9,565 nt of DNA, taken from the NCBI GenBank assembly GCA_030452275.1, contig JAKDMR010000057.1, forward strand, positions 1-9,565. The letters are read 5' to 3'. The DNA comes from Candidatus Nitrosocosmicus sp. (GTDB taxonomy: Archaea > Thermoproteota > Nitrososphaeria > Nitrososphaerales > Nitrososphaeraceae). This document shows, piece after piece, positions 1-6,372 of this stretch; position 1 is the first letter of the stretch, and each line of letters opens with the position of its first letter. Below the pieces are notes generated by a model. The model saw only the letters and a list, made by a program, of their open reading frames with translations. It was not told the DNA's origin and made no database searches. Made by a program: the position numbers and the translations under genes.

Positions 1-19
1 CTCAATTAATATCATTAGG

Positions 20-760
20 ATGGGCTCCTTTGAATATCTAAAATTAACTGGTGTATCCTATGGATTTACCTTTCATGATTTTGTCGTCGAGGGAGTCAAT
101 TTGTCTATACCAAAAGGTCGATTTGTCTCTATAGTAGGTCCTAGTGGATCTGGAAAAACTACTCTATTAAAACTAATGTGTGGAATTTATGATCCTTGGA
201 ATGGAGATATCGAGTACATTTGCAATGACTGTGATTCCATTTTCTATTATCCTTCGGTTGGATATGTTCCACAGATAGAAACTATTGATTGGAATTTTCC
301 AGTTTCTGTACAAGAGGTCATAGCAATGGGATCATGGAACTACAAAAGTTACCTCCCGTGGATAGATAAAAAATTGAAAAATCAAATAAAAGATACTTTA
401 AAAATATTAGGATTAAGTGGCTATGAAAAACGACACATTCGTGCACTTTCTGGAGGAGAGCAACAACGTGCCTTTTTGGGTAGGGCATTGATCAGAAACC
501 CTGATGTTCTTATTTTGGATGAGCCAACAACGGGGCTGGATTATGTTTCAAGAGAAAAAATATTTGATATATTAAAAACACTCAATAACAATGGAATAAC
601 TATAATTTTATCCACTCATGATATAACTCATATTGCTAATCGTTCTCCTTGGGTTATTTGTTTTAATAAATATGTAATCGCTGAAGGTCATCCACAAGAT
701 GTTCTTAAAGACGACAACCTTCTAAAAACATATGGACTTTCAGATTACAAAATAAAATAG
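20..760 (+). CDS. znuC: Zinc/manganese-type ABC transporter, ATP-binding subunit (ZnuC/MntB-like)
   Basis: This is the cytoplasmic ATPase that powers uptake of a divalent metal, probably Zn2+ or Mn2+, through the permease encoded just downstream. All ABC ATPase motifs are present: Walker A GPSGSGKT at residues 40-47, Q-loop Q85, signature LSGGEQQR at 143-150, Walker B ending LILDEP at 164-169, D-loop near 173-174 and the H-loop histidine in STHD at 198-201. At 246 residues it has the usual length for the family. The ATG at 20 gives a normal N-terminus; no in-frame stop is visible in the 19 bases before it, so an earlier start outside the window cannot be excluded. The gap to the permease gene is 10 bases, indicating one operon. 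The substrate-binding protein is not in the window. The exact metal is inferred from the partner permease, not from this subunit. Confidence 0.93.
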   Translation: MGSFEYLKLTGVSYGFTFHDFVVEGVNLSIPKGRFVSIVGPSGSGKTTLLKLMCGIYDPWNGDIEYICNDCDSIFYYPSVGYVPQIETIDWNFPVSVQEVIAMGSWNYKSYLPWIDKKLKNQIKDTLKILGLSGYEKRHIRALSGGEQQRAFLGRALIRNPDVLILDEPTTGLDYVSREKIFDILKTLNNNGITIILSTHDITHIANRSPWVICFNKYVIAEGHPQDVLKDDNLLKTYGLSDYKIK

Positions 761-770
761 TGAAGATCAT

Positions 771-1676
771 TTGATTGATCTTCTGTTACCATTTCAATAT
801 GAATTTTTTATAAAAGGAATTATAGTTTCAGTTTTACTTGGGGGTATTTGTGGCTTAGCTGGAGTATATATTATTTTAAGAGGACTAAGCTATGTCGGTC
901 ATGGACTTTCACATGCTGCTTTTGGAGGAGCAATAGTGGGAAATATTGTAGGTTTGAACTATTATGTTGCAGCAATTATTTGGAGCTACTTGGCCTCTTT
1001 TGTGATCTATGAAATAAGTAAACGAAATAAAATTAAACCTGATGCTGCAATAGGGCTGGTTACCACCGCTATTTTTGCATTTGGAGTGTTGCTAGTAAGT
1101 ATGACAAATAGGTATACAAGGAATTTCGAATCTCTTTTATTTGGAAATATTTTAGCCATTACCGAACAAGATCTTTATATTATTGTTTCAGTAACAATAC
1201 TTTCAGGGGCATTCTTTTTTTTACTCCATAAGCGCTTAGTTTTTTCCTTTTTTGATAATGAAAGCGCTAAAATAAGTGGGATTAAGACTTCATATATCGA
1301 ATTACTTTTTTCATTTGTCCTGGCTACTATAATTATTGTTTCAATGTCATCAATTGGAATAACATTACTCGCATCAGTAATAGTGGGTCCAGCCATTTCT
1401 GCCAGGATGTTATCAAATAATTTTTCAAATGTTGTATTTCTATCTATTATCATTGGATCAGTTGCATCTTTTTCTGGTATGTATGCTAGTTTCTTTTTGG
1501 ATTCTTCATCCGGTCCTACCATAGTAATGTTTGTTACTTTGGGCTTTGGAATAACAGCTTTATATGCTGTCTTTAAGAAAATATATCATTCTCATAGCCA
1601 TGGTGGGGTGTCTCACTCACATCCCCACTTACACACTGATGAACATCGGCACGAACACGAACATAAACATCCCTAA
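771..1676 (+). CDS. znuB: Metal ABC transporter permease with His-rich C-terminal tail (ZnuB-like)
   Basis: This is the membrane subunit of the ABC-3 family that forms the metal channel with the ATPase encoded upstream. It is largely hydrophobic, with about eight membrane segments between residues 10 and 268. It carries the family landmarks RGLSYVGHGLSHAAFGG (37-53) and GITLLASVIVGPAISARML (195-213). After the last helix, residues 273-301 form a tail with 12 histidines in 29 positions, which may bind or buffer Zn2+ in the cytoplasm. A tail like this is unusual on the permease, since His-rich stretches in this system are better known from the binding protein. The start is TTG at 771: an in-frame TAA at 753-755 blocks a longer reading frame, and GTGA at 760-763 could serve as the ribosome binding site. 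Specificity for zinc rather than manganese is an inference from the tail. Confidence 0.92.
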   Translation: MIDLLLPFQYEFFIKGIIVSVLLGGICGLAGVYIILRGLSYVGHGLSHAAFGGAIVGNIVGLNYYVAAIIWSYLASFVIYEISKRNKIKPDAAIGLVTTAIFAFGVLLVSMTNRYTRNFESLLFGNILAITEQDLYIIVSVTILSGAFFFLLHKRLVFSFFDNESAKISGIKTSYIELLFSFVLATIIIVSMSSIGITLLASVIVGPAISARMLSNNFSNVVFLSIIIGSVASFSGMYASFFLDSSSGPTIVMFVTLGFGITALYAVFKKIYHSHSHGGVSHSHPHLHTDEHRHEHEHKHP

Positions 1677-1690
1677 ATGTCCATCGAGTC

Positions 1691-1716
1691 AATTTTTTTC
1701 TTAGTCTGTTTTTTTG
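1691..1716 (+). terminator. Poly-T terminator after the metal transporter operon
   Basis: Two runs of seven T (1693-1699 and 1709-1715) follow the permease stop by 17 to 39 bases. T-runs without a hairpin are the usual archaeal terminator, so this probably ends the transporter transcript before the convergent gene. Confidence 0.5.
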
Positions 1717-1736
1717 GGAATTACTCTTAATTACAA

Positions 1737-1749
1737 CAAAAGAAAAATT
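1737..1749 (-). terminator. Probable T-rich terminator of the minus-strand permease/dehydrogenase unit
   Basis: On the minus strand this reads as a T5-C-T4 tract about 27 bases past the stop of the NDH-2-like gene. Together with the plus-strand T-runs it makes the 99-base gap between convergent genes a two-way terminator region; nothing else was seen there. Confidence 0.35.
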
Positions 1750-1775
1750 AGATTACCTTTTCTTTTCATTAAATA

Positions 1776-3026
1776 TCATGCCAATTTTTCTAAACCTTTA
1801 AAAAATGTGAATCCAGCAAAGGTTATACCTGCCATTACTTGCGAAAAAAAGTCATTTTCATATAAATTGACAGATATGTTTTTACCCCCAGTCTTTAGCG
1901 ATTTCATGTATGTTTGTTTGGTAAATTCATCAATTATCTTTGCAAGGTCTCCACTCACTAGATAATTATTTAACAAGCCAATGTATTCATCGCTACCTAC
2001 AGAAATTATTTGAGCTTTTATTTCATAATCAAATTTTTCTTTTGGATTGTTTCCTTCGATATAATATTCTGCTATGTTGTCTGCCAAATAACGCGCTTGT
2101 CTTACTGCAATTTGGGCTAATGGCGGATATAGTGTCCCTTTAGAGTTTTTCATTGCTGCCAAATCACCAATAGAATAGATGTTTTTATACTGACTAGTTT
2201 GGCAATATTCATTAACTATTATTCTGCCATCATTGGTCTTGTCGATTGTAGGCTCTATATCTATATTATATCCTCTTACTCCTGCTGTCCATATTATTAG
2301 TGAAGAATTAATTTCTAGACCATCATTAAGAAATAGAGTACGTTCTTCTACTCTTTCCACAAGTGAGTTATGGAAAATCCTTATACCTTTGTCTTTTAAA
2401 ATCTCTTCAGTTTTATTTTTGACTCTGATGTCCCATCCAGGCAAGATAGTTGAGGTGGCCTCGATTATGTTTACTTTAATATTGCTTTTATTTGGCGAAG
2501 CATTTATCATCTCTGCCAGGGCGCTCCCAAGGCTTACACCTGTGGCCCCGGCTCCTACTATTACTATATTGTGTTTTTTATTTTCTTTACTAATTATTTT
2601 TGAAATGTGATCATGAATAATTGAAGCATCATATATTGATCTAATGGGAAGAGTGTATTTATCAGCACCTGGTATATTGAAGTATTTTGTGGAAGATCCC
2701 AAACAAACTATCAATTCATCATATTTGATATCTCCTGAGTTCAAAGATATCAGATTCTTGTCAGGAACTATTCTCTTTATATCGTCTTGAATAAAGTGTA
2801 CATTTTTCCCTTGGATTAAGGATGAGATTGGAATTTTCAATTGGTCTGCAGTTCTAAAACCCGATGCTACTAGATGTATTTCTTGCATCAGCTGATGATA
2901 ATTGTTTCTATCTATCAGTATTATTTCATTTGAATCCTTGTCTAATTTTGATGAAAGGTTAGTACTAAGAAAAATCCCTGCATAGCCTGCACCCAGGATT
3001 ACTATTTTCTTTTTTAACGTCGACAT
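1776..3026 (-). CDS. Type II NADH dehydrogenase-like FAD/NAD(P)-dependent oxidoreductase
   Basis: This is a flavoprotein of the pyridine nucleotide-disulphide oxidoreductase fold, most like type II NADH:quinone oxidoreductases. These pass electrons from NAD(P)H through FAD to the membrane quinone pool without pumping protons. Evidence: an N-terminal FAD-binding GAGYAG at residues 12-17 after a beta strand, a second nucleotide-binding GAGATG at 158-163, WTAGV at 246-250, the FAD-contacting GD at 287-288 (YSIGDLA), and PPLAQIAVRQ at 301-310, which matches the AQ-A-Q quinone-site region of NDH-2. The length of 416 residues is typical. The C-terminal 20 residues are hydrophobic/amphipathic and could anchor the enzyme to the membrane. 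ATG at 3026 begins 14 bases after the permease stop, so the two are probably co-transcribed. A sulfide:quinone oxidoreductase or another relative is possible, but the cysteines expected of such enzymes are not evident. Confidence 0.85.
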   Translation of the reverse strand: MSTLKKKIVILGAGYAGIFLSTNLSSKLDKDSNEIILIDRNNYHQLMQEIHLVASGFRTADQLKIPISSLIQGKNVHFIQDDIKRIVPDKNLISLNSGDIKYDELIVCLGSSTKYFNIPGADKYTLPIRSIYDASIIHDHISKIISKENKKHNIVIVGAGATGVSLGSALAEMINASPNKSNIKVNIIEATSTILPGWDIRVKNKTEEILKDKGIRIFHNSLVERVEERTLFLNDGLEINSSLIIWTAGVRGYNIDIEPTIDKTNDGRIIVNEYCQTSQYKNIYSIGDLAAMKNSKGTLYPPLAQIAVRQARYLADNIAEYYIEGNNPKEKFDYEIKAQIISVGSDEYIGLLNNYLVSGDLAKIIDEFTKQTYMKSLKTGGKNISVNLYENDFFSQVMAGITFAGFTFFKGLEKLA

Positions 3027-3040
3027 TTTACATCGTCTTT

Positions 3041-4369
3041 TTACTCATTTTTCTTATCTGTAGAATATCCTTTATTTTTCAATTTAACTTTTTTTATTAA
3101 AAGTTCTATTACTAAGAAGACTAAAATCGAAATTGCTATACTTGGAATCGTTGAACCTATGTTTAATGCAAAATCCTCTACATGAAGTGGCGAAATAGGG
3201 GAGAGAATAAAGTAAGTAATACTTCCTACAAAAAATGAAAAAAAGGATGATATTTTGAACTTGTTGTTTTTTTCATAGAATTTCTCGACAGATATTCGAC
3301 CTTTCCTTATGATGTAATAATCCGTCAAAACAATTGCAAATAGCGGGGCAAATAGTGCTCCTATTATCAACAAAAAGTTTTCATATTGATAAATTGGAAT
3401 TAAATTGGACAGCACTACTCCTAATATTGTGAAAAAAACAACAAGATATTTGTAATTTATTTTGTTGTATATGTTCTTAAATGACATTGCAGATGAGAAA
3501 ATATTTGCAAAAACGTTATCTACTTCATCAACGATTAATACCAGCAGGATAAATCCGTAAAAGAAGGTTTGAATTGCAAGTAGTATTGCAAATATGTCAC
3601 TAATGCCTAATAAGAGCCCAATTACATAAAAAAGACAGTTTGTAATTGAAAATCCGATAAATGTTCCCAAAAAAGCATTTTTGCTTTTTTTAGCAAACCT
3701 GTTATAATCTGCTACCAGAGGTAGCCATGATAGCGGCATAGCAATAACTAAATCTAGAGAATTAAAAAAACTAAAATCGCTAGAACCTGAATTTATTATG
3801 TTGGCTGTATCTAAATTATTGGCACCTAATATTATATTTATGAGCATGATGATTGTTGAACCATATACGACCCAGACCGCAAACTTGGTTAGCCATTGTT
3901 TAACTATTTTCAAAGGTCCCAAAATACAGAAGAGGATGATTACTGTTCCAAAAACGATCGACCAAATATAAAAATCAATATATCCATTACTAAAAATATT
4001 TGCAGCTTTTGATAATATTGTTATCTCAAAAGTCGACCAGCCTATTAATTGAAAGATGTTTAAAATTGTAAGAAAATATGAACCGTGCAGACCAAAGGCT
4101 GGTCTCATGCTTACTATCGAAGGAATTGAATGGTCGCTACCTATCTTGCCTGCTAGGGCTAATAAAACAGATCCTACAATAGATCCCACAACTATTGCAA
4201 TAATTGCTTCTGATAAATTTGAAGAGGAGATAAATGATCCTGCCGAAATTACCAGTAATCCGATGCCTAAACTAGACCATAATACAAAAAAATTTTTACC
4301 TGATAATATCTTGTATTTCTTATCTAATGGATTTATCCCAAAATCTGAATTGTCTTCTAAAAATTTCAC
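3041..4369 (-). CDS. NCS1-family nucleobase permease, CytX (hydroxymethylpyrimidine)-like
   Basis: This is a polytopic inner-membrane transporter of the purine/cytosine permease (NCS1) family that probably imports a pyrimidine-type compound by cation symport. About twelve membrane segments are spread over residues 28-425 of 442. Landmarks are an N-terminal GINPLD (11-16) before the first helix, QLIGW in the third helix region (107-111), AMPLSWLPLVADYNRF (210-225) and GALFAPLFAIVLTDYYIIRKG (337-357). The SWLP-x-x-x-DY and FAP-x-x-AI-x-x-x-D-[FY] patterns are most like the CytX branch, proposed to carry hydroxymethylpyrimidine for thiamine synthesis. That substrate is an inference; cytosine or another base remains possible. 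The start is GTG at 4369, supported by GGGGTGA seven bases upstream. It heads a minus-strand unit with the NDH-2-like gene. No thiamine riboswitch was found upstream. Confidence 0.85.
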   Translation of the reverse strand: MKFLEDNSDFGINPLDKKYKILSGKNFFVLWSSLGIGLLVISAGSFISSSNLSEAIIAIVVGSIVGSVLLALAGKIGSDHSIPSIVSMRPAFGLHGSYFLTILNIFQLIGWSTFEITILSKAANIFSNGYIDFYIWSIVFGTVIILFCILGPLKIVKQWLTKFAVWVVYGSTIIMLINIILGANNLDTANIINSGSSDFSFFNSLDLVIAMPLSWLPLVADYNRFAKKSKNAFLGTFIGFSITNCLFYVIGLLLGISDIFAILLAIQTFFYGFILLVLIVDEVDNVFANIFSSAMSFKNIYNKINYKYLVVFFTILGVVLSNLIPIYQYENFLLIIGALFAPLFAIVLTDYYIIRKGRISVEKFYEKNNKFKISSFFSFFVGSITYFILSPISPLHVEDFALNIGSTIPSIAISILVFLVIELLIKKVKLKNKGYSTDKKNE

Positions 4370-4376
4370 AACTCTT

Positions 4377-4383
4377 TCACCCC
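4377..4383 (-). promoter_or_regulatory. Ribosome binding site fixing the GTG start of the NCS1 permease
   Basis: On the minus strand this reads GGGGTGA, ending seven bases before the GTG at 4369. It matches the archaeal anti-Shine-Dalgarno sequence and is the main reason for choosing this GTG as the start. Confidence 0.7.
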
Positions 4384-4385
4384 GA

Positions 4386-4424
4386 ATTATTTTTATAAGA
4401 TAATATCGTCGAGTATAATTTTAT
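4386..4424 (-). promoter_or_regulatory. Candidate TATA boxes of the NCS1 permease promoter
   Basis: On the minus strand an AT-rich element, AAAATTATA (about 4415-4423), lies far enough upstream to give a transcript with a leader of about 25 bases that includes the ribosome binding site. A second TATA-like sequence, TTATAAAAAT (about 4389-4398), lies closer and would place the start of transcription at or near the GTG, removing the binding site. The more distant box fits better. This is position-based inference. Confidence 0.35.
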
Positions 4425-4460
4425 CATAGATTGCTATCTATAGTTGCAGTAATTACATAA

Positions 4461-4469
4461 ATTTAAATT
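4461..4469 (+). promoter_or_regulatory. TATA box of a leaderless promoter for the 4492 gene
   Basis: ATTTAAATT is centred 27 bases before the ATG at 4492, and no Shine-Dalgarno-like sequence lies between. This is the spacing expected when transcription starts at the start codon (leaderless mRNA), common in archaea. Confidence 0.5.
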
Positions 4470-4491
4470 TGTTCTTATTCATTTTCAAGTA

Positions 4492-5139
4492 ATGTCCTTT
4501 GGAGTGGATACACTGGGTCTCTTAATCGAGAAACTAAAACAATTAGTTAATGATACTCAAGATAATTATGAATCTTTTTTTGATTCAACTCAGTTATTTA
4601 AACAAGGAAAAATGGAAAGTAATGAATATTTTTCAAGAATGGGTGAATTCCTTGTATCTTCTTCAGCCTTAAATTTTTTAGCGTGTCGTGTAATTCTCGA
4701 ACTTAAAACAGCACTTGATAAATCTGGTTCTGCAAAAGGCAAAGGTGAACGGTCTAGTACCTCTCCTTCTTCCTCTCCCTCTACTTTTCCATCCTCTCCC
4801 TCAGGATCAGGGAATAGTGGTAATATCGATGGAGGTGGTACCGGTACCGGTACCGGTTTCGGAGTAGATGGTTTTATATCTGCTGGCGGTCATGCGGGAT
4901 CCTCCTCTACCTCACCCTCCTCCCCATCTCATTCTACTTACCCCTCGGCACCATCTCCCACCAGTGAAGAATACGATTTCCCGTTGCCGCAAGAAGTTCC
5001 TACCTATAAACCAGTAGATATAATAATTACTAAACAAGACTCGCTTGATTCAAAAGGGTTGAAAAAAAACTGTATTGTTTGTGCTGCGCCAATTCCAAAA
5101 CAAGCAAAATTTTGCAACAAATGCGGCAATTCACAATAA
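4492..5139 (+). CDS. Zinc-ribbon protein with long Ser/Pro/Gly-rich linker, function unknown
   Basis: Three parts are visible. Residues 1-80 look like a charged helical domain (VNDTQDNYESFF, LFKQGKMESNEYF, SSSALNFLACRVI). Residues 81-160 are a low-complexity, presumably disordered linker of Ser, Pro and Gly, including a GTGTGTG stretch. Residues 194-213 form a zinc ribbon with Cys194, 197, 208 and 211 (C-x2-C-x10-C-x2-C). The layout suggests a helical domain tethered flexibly to a small metal-binding module, perhaps for protein or nucleic-acid contact. I believe the N-terminal domain resembles conserved ammonia-oxidising-archaeal hypothetical proteins, but this rests on memory. The linker DNA is C/T- and G-rich, unlike its AT-rich surroundings. 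There is no signal peptide or membrane segment. The next gene encodes the same ribbon, so the two are probably related partners. No function is assigned. Confidence 0.85.
   Translation: MSFGVDTLGLLIEKLKQLVNDTQDNYESFFDSTQLFKQGKMESNEYFSRMGEFLVSSSALNFLACRVILELKTALDKSGSAKGKGERSSTSPSSSPSTFPSSPSGSGNSGNIDGGGTGTGTGFGVDGFISAGGHAGSSSTSPSSPSHSTYPSAPSPTSEEYDFPLPQEVPTYKPVDIIITKQDSLDSKGLKKNCIVCAAPIPKQAKFCNKCGNSQ
4837..4857 (+). repeat. Tandem GGTACC microsatellite (3.5 copies)
   Basis: Three and a half copies of GGTACC lie in frame in the linker of the zinc-ribbon gene and encode alternating Gly-Thr. Because the unit is self-complementary, 4837-4854 is also a perfect 18-base palindrome. The unit is six bases, so copy-number change would lengthen or shorten the linker by two residues without a frameshift. 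Confidence 0.9.
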
Positions 5140-5148
5140 TTAATAAAC
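5140..5148 (+). promoter_or_regulatory. Possible TATA box for the second zinc-ribbon gene
   Basis: TTAATAAAC begins immediately after the stop of the preceding gene and is centred about 25 bases before the ATG at 5169. No ribosome binding site is seen, so a separate leaderless transcript is plausible, but the match to a TATA consensus is moderate and read-through from upstream is equally possible. Confidence 0.3.
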
Positions 5149-5168
5149 ACAATTTTTTAGTATATATT

Positions 5169-5570
5169 ATGAAAATCTTTAATGGGCGATTGGCTACTGA
5201 AGATTACATGTCCACCCATTCCCTAACCTTTTCCACACCTGAAATGACGCTAAAAAAATTTGCGATTTGGTTGGGTGAACAAATCCAAGATTCGAAAATA
5301 GATACACCTACTCCTCGTCTACTTTCATACTTGGAAGATAAGTCCGAATCAAAGACAGGGATGTCGTCTCCTCCTTCTAGGTACCTTCCGGACATAGATG
5401 AGACCTTTAAACCCACTGGCGCTATCGCAGATTTTTACTCTACTCAACATGAAAACACTCCCAATACTAAACAATCTGGAGATATTGAAAAAAAATACTG
5501 TATTAATTGTGGCGGTACGATCAGATATTCTTCTAAATTTTGTAATAAGTGTGGATATGTTCAAGAGTAA
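5169..5570 (+). CDS. Small protein with C-terminal zinc ribbon, function unknown
   Basis: This 133-residue protein ends in a zinc ribbon, Cys111, 114, 125 and 128 (C-x2-C-x10-C-x2-C). The spacing is the same as in the upstream protein, and the sequence is close (KYCINCG and SKFCNKCGY against KNCIVCA and AKFCNKCGN). The first 60 residues include a likely helix, MTLKKFAIWLGEQIQ (26-40). The middle is Ser/Pro/Thr-rich and probably flexible. The N-terminal halves of the two proteins are not obviously alike. I chose ATG at 5169, the first ATG after the upstream gene's stop; ATG at 5208 (residue 14) is an alternative. The open frame extends back to 5079 inside the previous gene, but that part reads like a shadow of the zinc-ribbon coding sequence. 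The gap to the upstream gene is 29 bases. Function is not known. Confidence 0.75.
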   Translation: MKIFNGRLATEDYMSTHSLTFSTPEMTLKKFAIWLGEQIQDSKIDTPTPRLLSYLEDKSESKTGMSSPPSRYLPDIDETFKPTGAIADFYSTQHENTPNTKQSGDIEKKYCINCGGTIRYSSKFCNKCGYVQE

Positions 5571-5576
5571 TTAGCC

Positions 5577-5714
5577 TTAGGAAATGGAATGATTTTTCCT
5601 TTCCTTGGCTGATTTTTCCTTCAAAATTATATAACACTCATTGCACAAAGTGTCAGAAAATAAATAATTAATAGAATAAAATTTTACTTTATTGCATAAT
5701 TTACAGGCCTTCAT
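5577..5714 (-). CDS. 45-residue CxxC-CxxC mini-protein, probable zinc finger
   Basis: This short minus-strand open frame encodes a 45-residue protein with two metal-binding knuckles, CKLC (4-7) and CNEC (24-27), 16 residues apart, followed by a strongly basic tail (KEKSAKERKNH, 32-42). Four cysteines in two regular CxxC pairs in so short a frame are unlikely by chance, and the tail suggests contact with nucleic acid or acidic protein. It starts at ATG 5714 and stops with TAA at 5577, six bases from the convergent stop of the zinc-ribbon gene. A TATA-like element in the minus direction (5756-5765) would give a leader of about 20 bases. No clear Shine-Dalgarno sequence is present. It is too short for most automatic gene callers. 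Function is unknown; its existence as a gene is inferred from the cysteine pattern. Confidence 0.62.
   Translation of the reverse strand: MKACKLCNKVKFYSINYLFSDTLCNECYIILKEKSAKERKNHSIS
5590..5621 (+). terminator. T-tract terminator with 12-base direct repeat
   Basis: TGATTTTTCCTT occurs twice, at 5590-5601 and 5610-5621, 20 bases apart, each with a run of five T. It lies 20 to 50 bases past the stop of the plus-strand zinc-ribbon gene and could end that transcript. The same bases encode the Lys-rich tail of the minus-strand mini-protein, where the repeat gives two Lys/Glu-rich segments. Confidence 0.35.
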
Positions 5715-5755
5715 GTTTTTTCTGTCAGGTTACATATTTTTTGGATTACCTTATT

Positions 5756-5765
5756 AAATTATATA
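5756..5765. promoter_or_regulatory. Shared TATA region between divergent genes at 5714 (-) and 5789 (+)
   Basis: AAATTATATA (TATATAATTT on the other strand) is centred 28 bases before the plus-strand ATG at 5789, fitting a leaderless promoter for the membrane protein/queC/queE unit. In the minus direction it would start transcription roughly 20 bases before the ATG at 5714. One box serving both directions is possible but not shown. Confidence 0.4.
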
Positions 5766-5788
5766 CTCTGTGAAGTTTTTTAAATTGA

Positions 5789-6367
5789 ATGACCCGGGTC
5801 TTCTCATTTATATTTTTTTTTATATCTGTGTGGTTTGGATTATCTTCGATTTTATCACATATGGTATTTGTTTATAATTTCAGTTATTTCTATTACTACA
5901 TTATATGGATAGGCTGCTTTGCTGTCTCATTATTACTTTTTTTGAAACCTATATTATCAATGCGTAAAGTATTTCGAGACCGGGTATCAACAAGTATTTC
6001 TTGGCCATTTCTTATAAAATTGATAAATGGTTTAACCTGGGCTCTACCGTTTCTTTTGATCCCCTTTTTCCAAAAATATTATCCATTTCTGCTGCTTACT
6101 GGTTTATCTCTCGGTAACATTTCAACTTTCATATTTTTAAAGAAATATTCCAAAATATTCAGTGTTGAGCAATTGATAACTGGGGCGTTGCTCTTTTCAT
6201 CCTTATTAATTGTTACAATTTATTACAATTACACAAACCATTATGAGATGATACTTTTTTCTACTAGAGTCATGATTTCAGTTTCGTACGGAATAGGTGG
6301 ACTAGTGGGGTATTTTAAAAACACTGATGACAACCCACCCGTAGCATCATCGTCAAGTTTACATTAG
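5789..6367 (+). CDS. Six-helix integral membrane protein of unknown function, upstream of queC
   Basis: The 192-residue product is strongly hydrophobic, with about six membrane segments: residues 4-28, 33-55, 74-94, 98-117, 129-147 and 154-176. It ends in a short polar tail of about 16 residues. No conserved family motif was recognised; the sequence lacks features I know from the queuosine-precursor transporter YhhQ. An in-frame TGA directly before the ATG at 5789 fixes the start. The gene lies 22 bases ahead of queC on the same strand and appears to lead that transcription unit. Its position suggests, but does not show, a role in moving a deazaguanine compound or precursor. Unusual for the window are the many aromatic residues in the first two helices (FSYFYYYIIW, 31-40). 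Function is unknown. Confidence 0.85.
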   Translation: MTRVFSFIFFFISVWFGLSSILSHMVFVYNFSYFYYYIIWIGCFAVSLLLFLKPILSMRKVFRDRVSTSISWPFLIKLINGLTWALPFLLIPFFQKYYPFLLLTGLSLGNISTFIFLKKYSKIFSVEQLITGALLFSSLLIVTIYYNYTNHYEMILFSTRVMISVSYGIGGLVGYFKNTDDNPPVASSSSLH

Positions 6368-6372
6368 TGAAT

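Noticed and set aside
1175..1522. 115-codon minus-strand open frame inside the metal permease gene
   Set aside because: It lies wholly opposite a clear membrane-protein gene, and its product has no recognisable features; it is a shadow frame.
1677..1775. Possible tRNA or small RNA gene in the convergent gap
   Set aside because: No cloverleaf or stable stem was seen; the T-runs are explained by termination.
1714..2610. Three plus-strand open frames opposite the NDH-2-like gene
   Set aside because: The minus-strand frame has all family motifs; the plus-strand products show none and lack promoters.
4056..4403. Plus-strand open frame opposite the start of the NCS1 permease gene
   Set aside because: It overlaps both the permease coding region and its ribosome binding site; there is no recognisable product.
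4426..4441. Inverted repeat ATAGAT-4-ATCTAT between divergent promoters, as an operator
   Set aside because: Six-base AT-rich arms are likely by chance in this composition, and the position is not clearly tied to either TATA box.
4370..4491. Thiamine (TPP) riboswitch ahead of the CytX-like permease
   Set aside because: The 122-base gap lacks the conserved TPP aptamer segments such as CTGAGA and is too AT-rich and short; only promoter-like elements were seen.
5079..5168. Upstream extension of the second zinc-ribbon gene into the first
   Set aside because: The extra 30 residues are an out-of-frame reading of the first gene's ribbon; a start at 5169 or 5208 is more natural.
5204..5564. Two minus-strand open frames opposite the second zinc-ribbon gene
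   Set aside because: They lack motifs and promoters, while the plus strand encodes a clear four-cysteine ribbon.
4492..5570. The two tandem zinc-ribbon genes as one gene broken by a frameshift
   Set aside because: Each has its own complete C-terminal ribbon and a different N-terminal half, and the first ends normally right after its ribbon.
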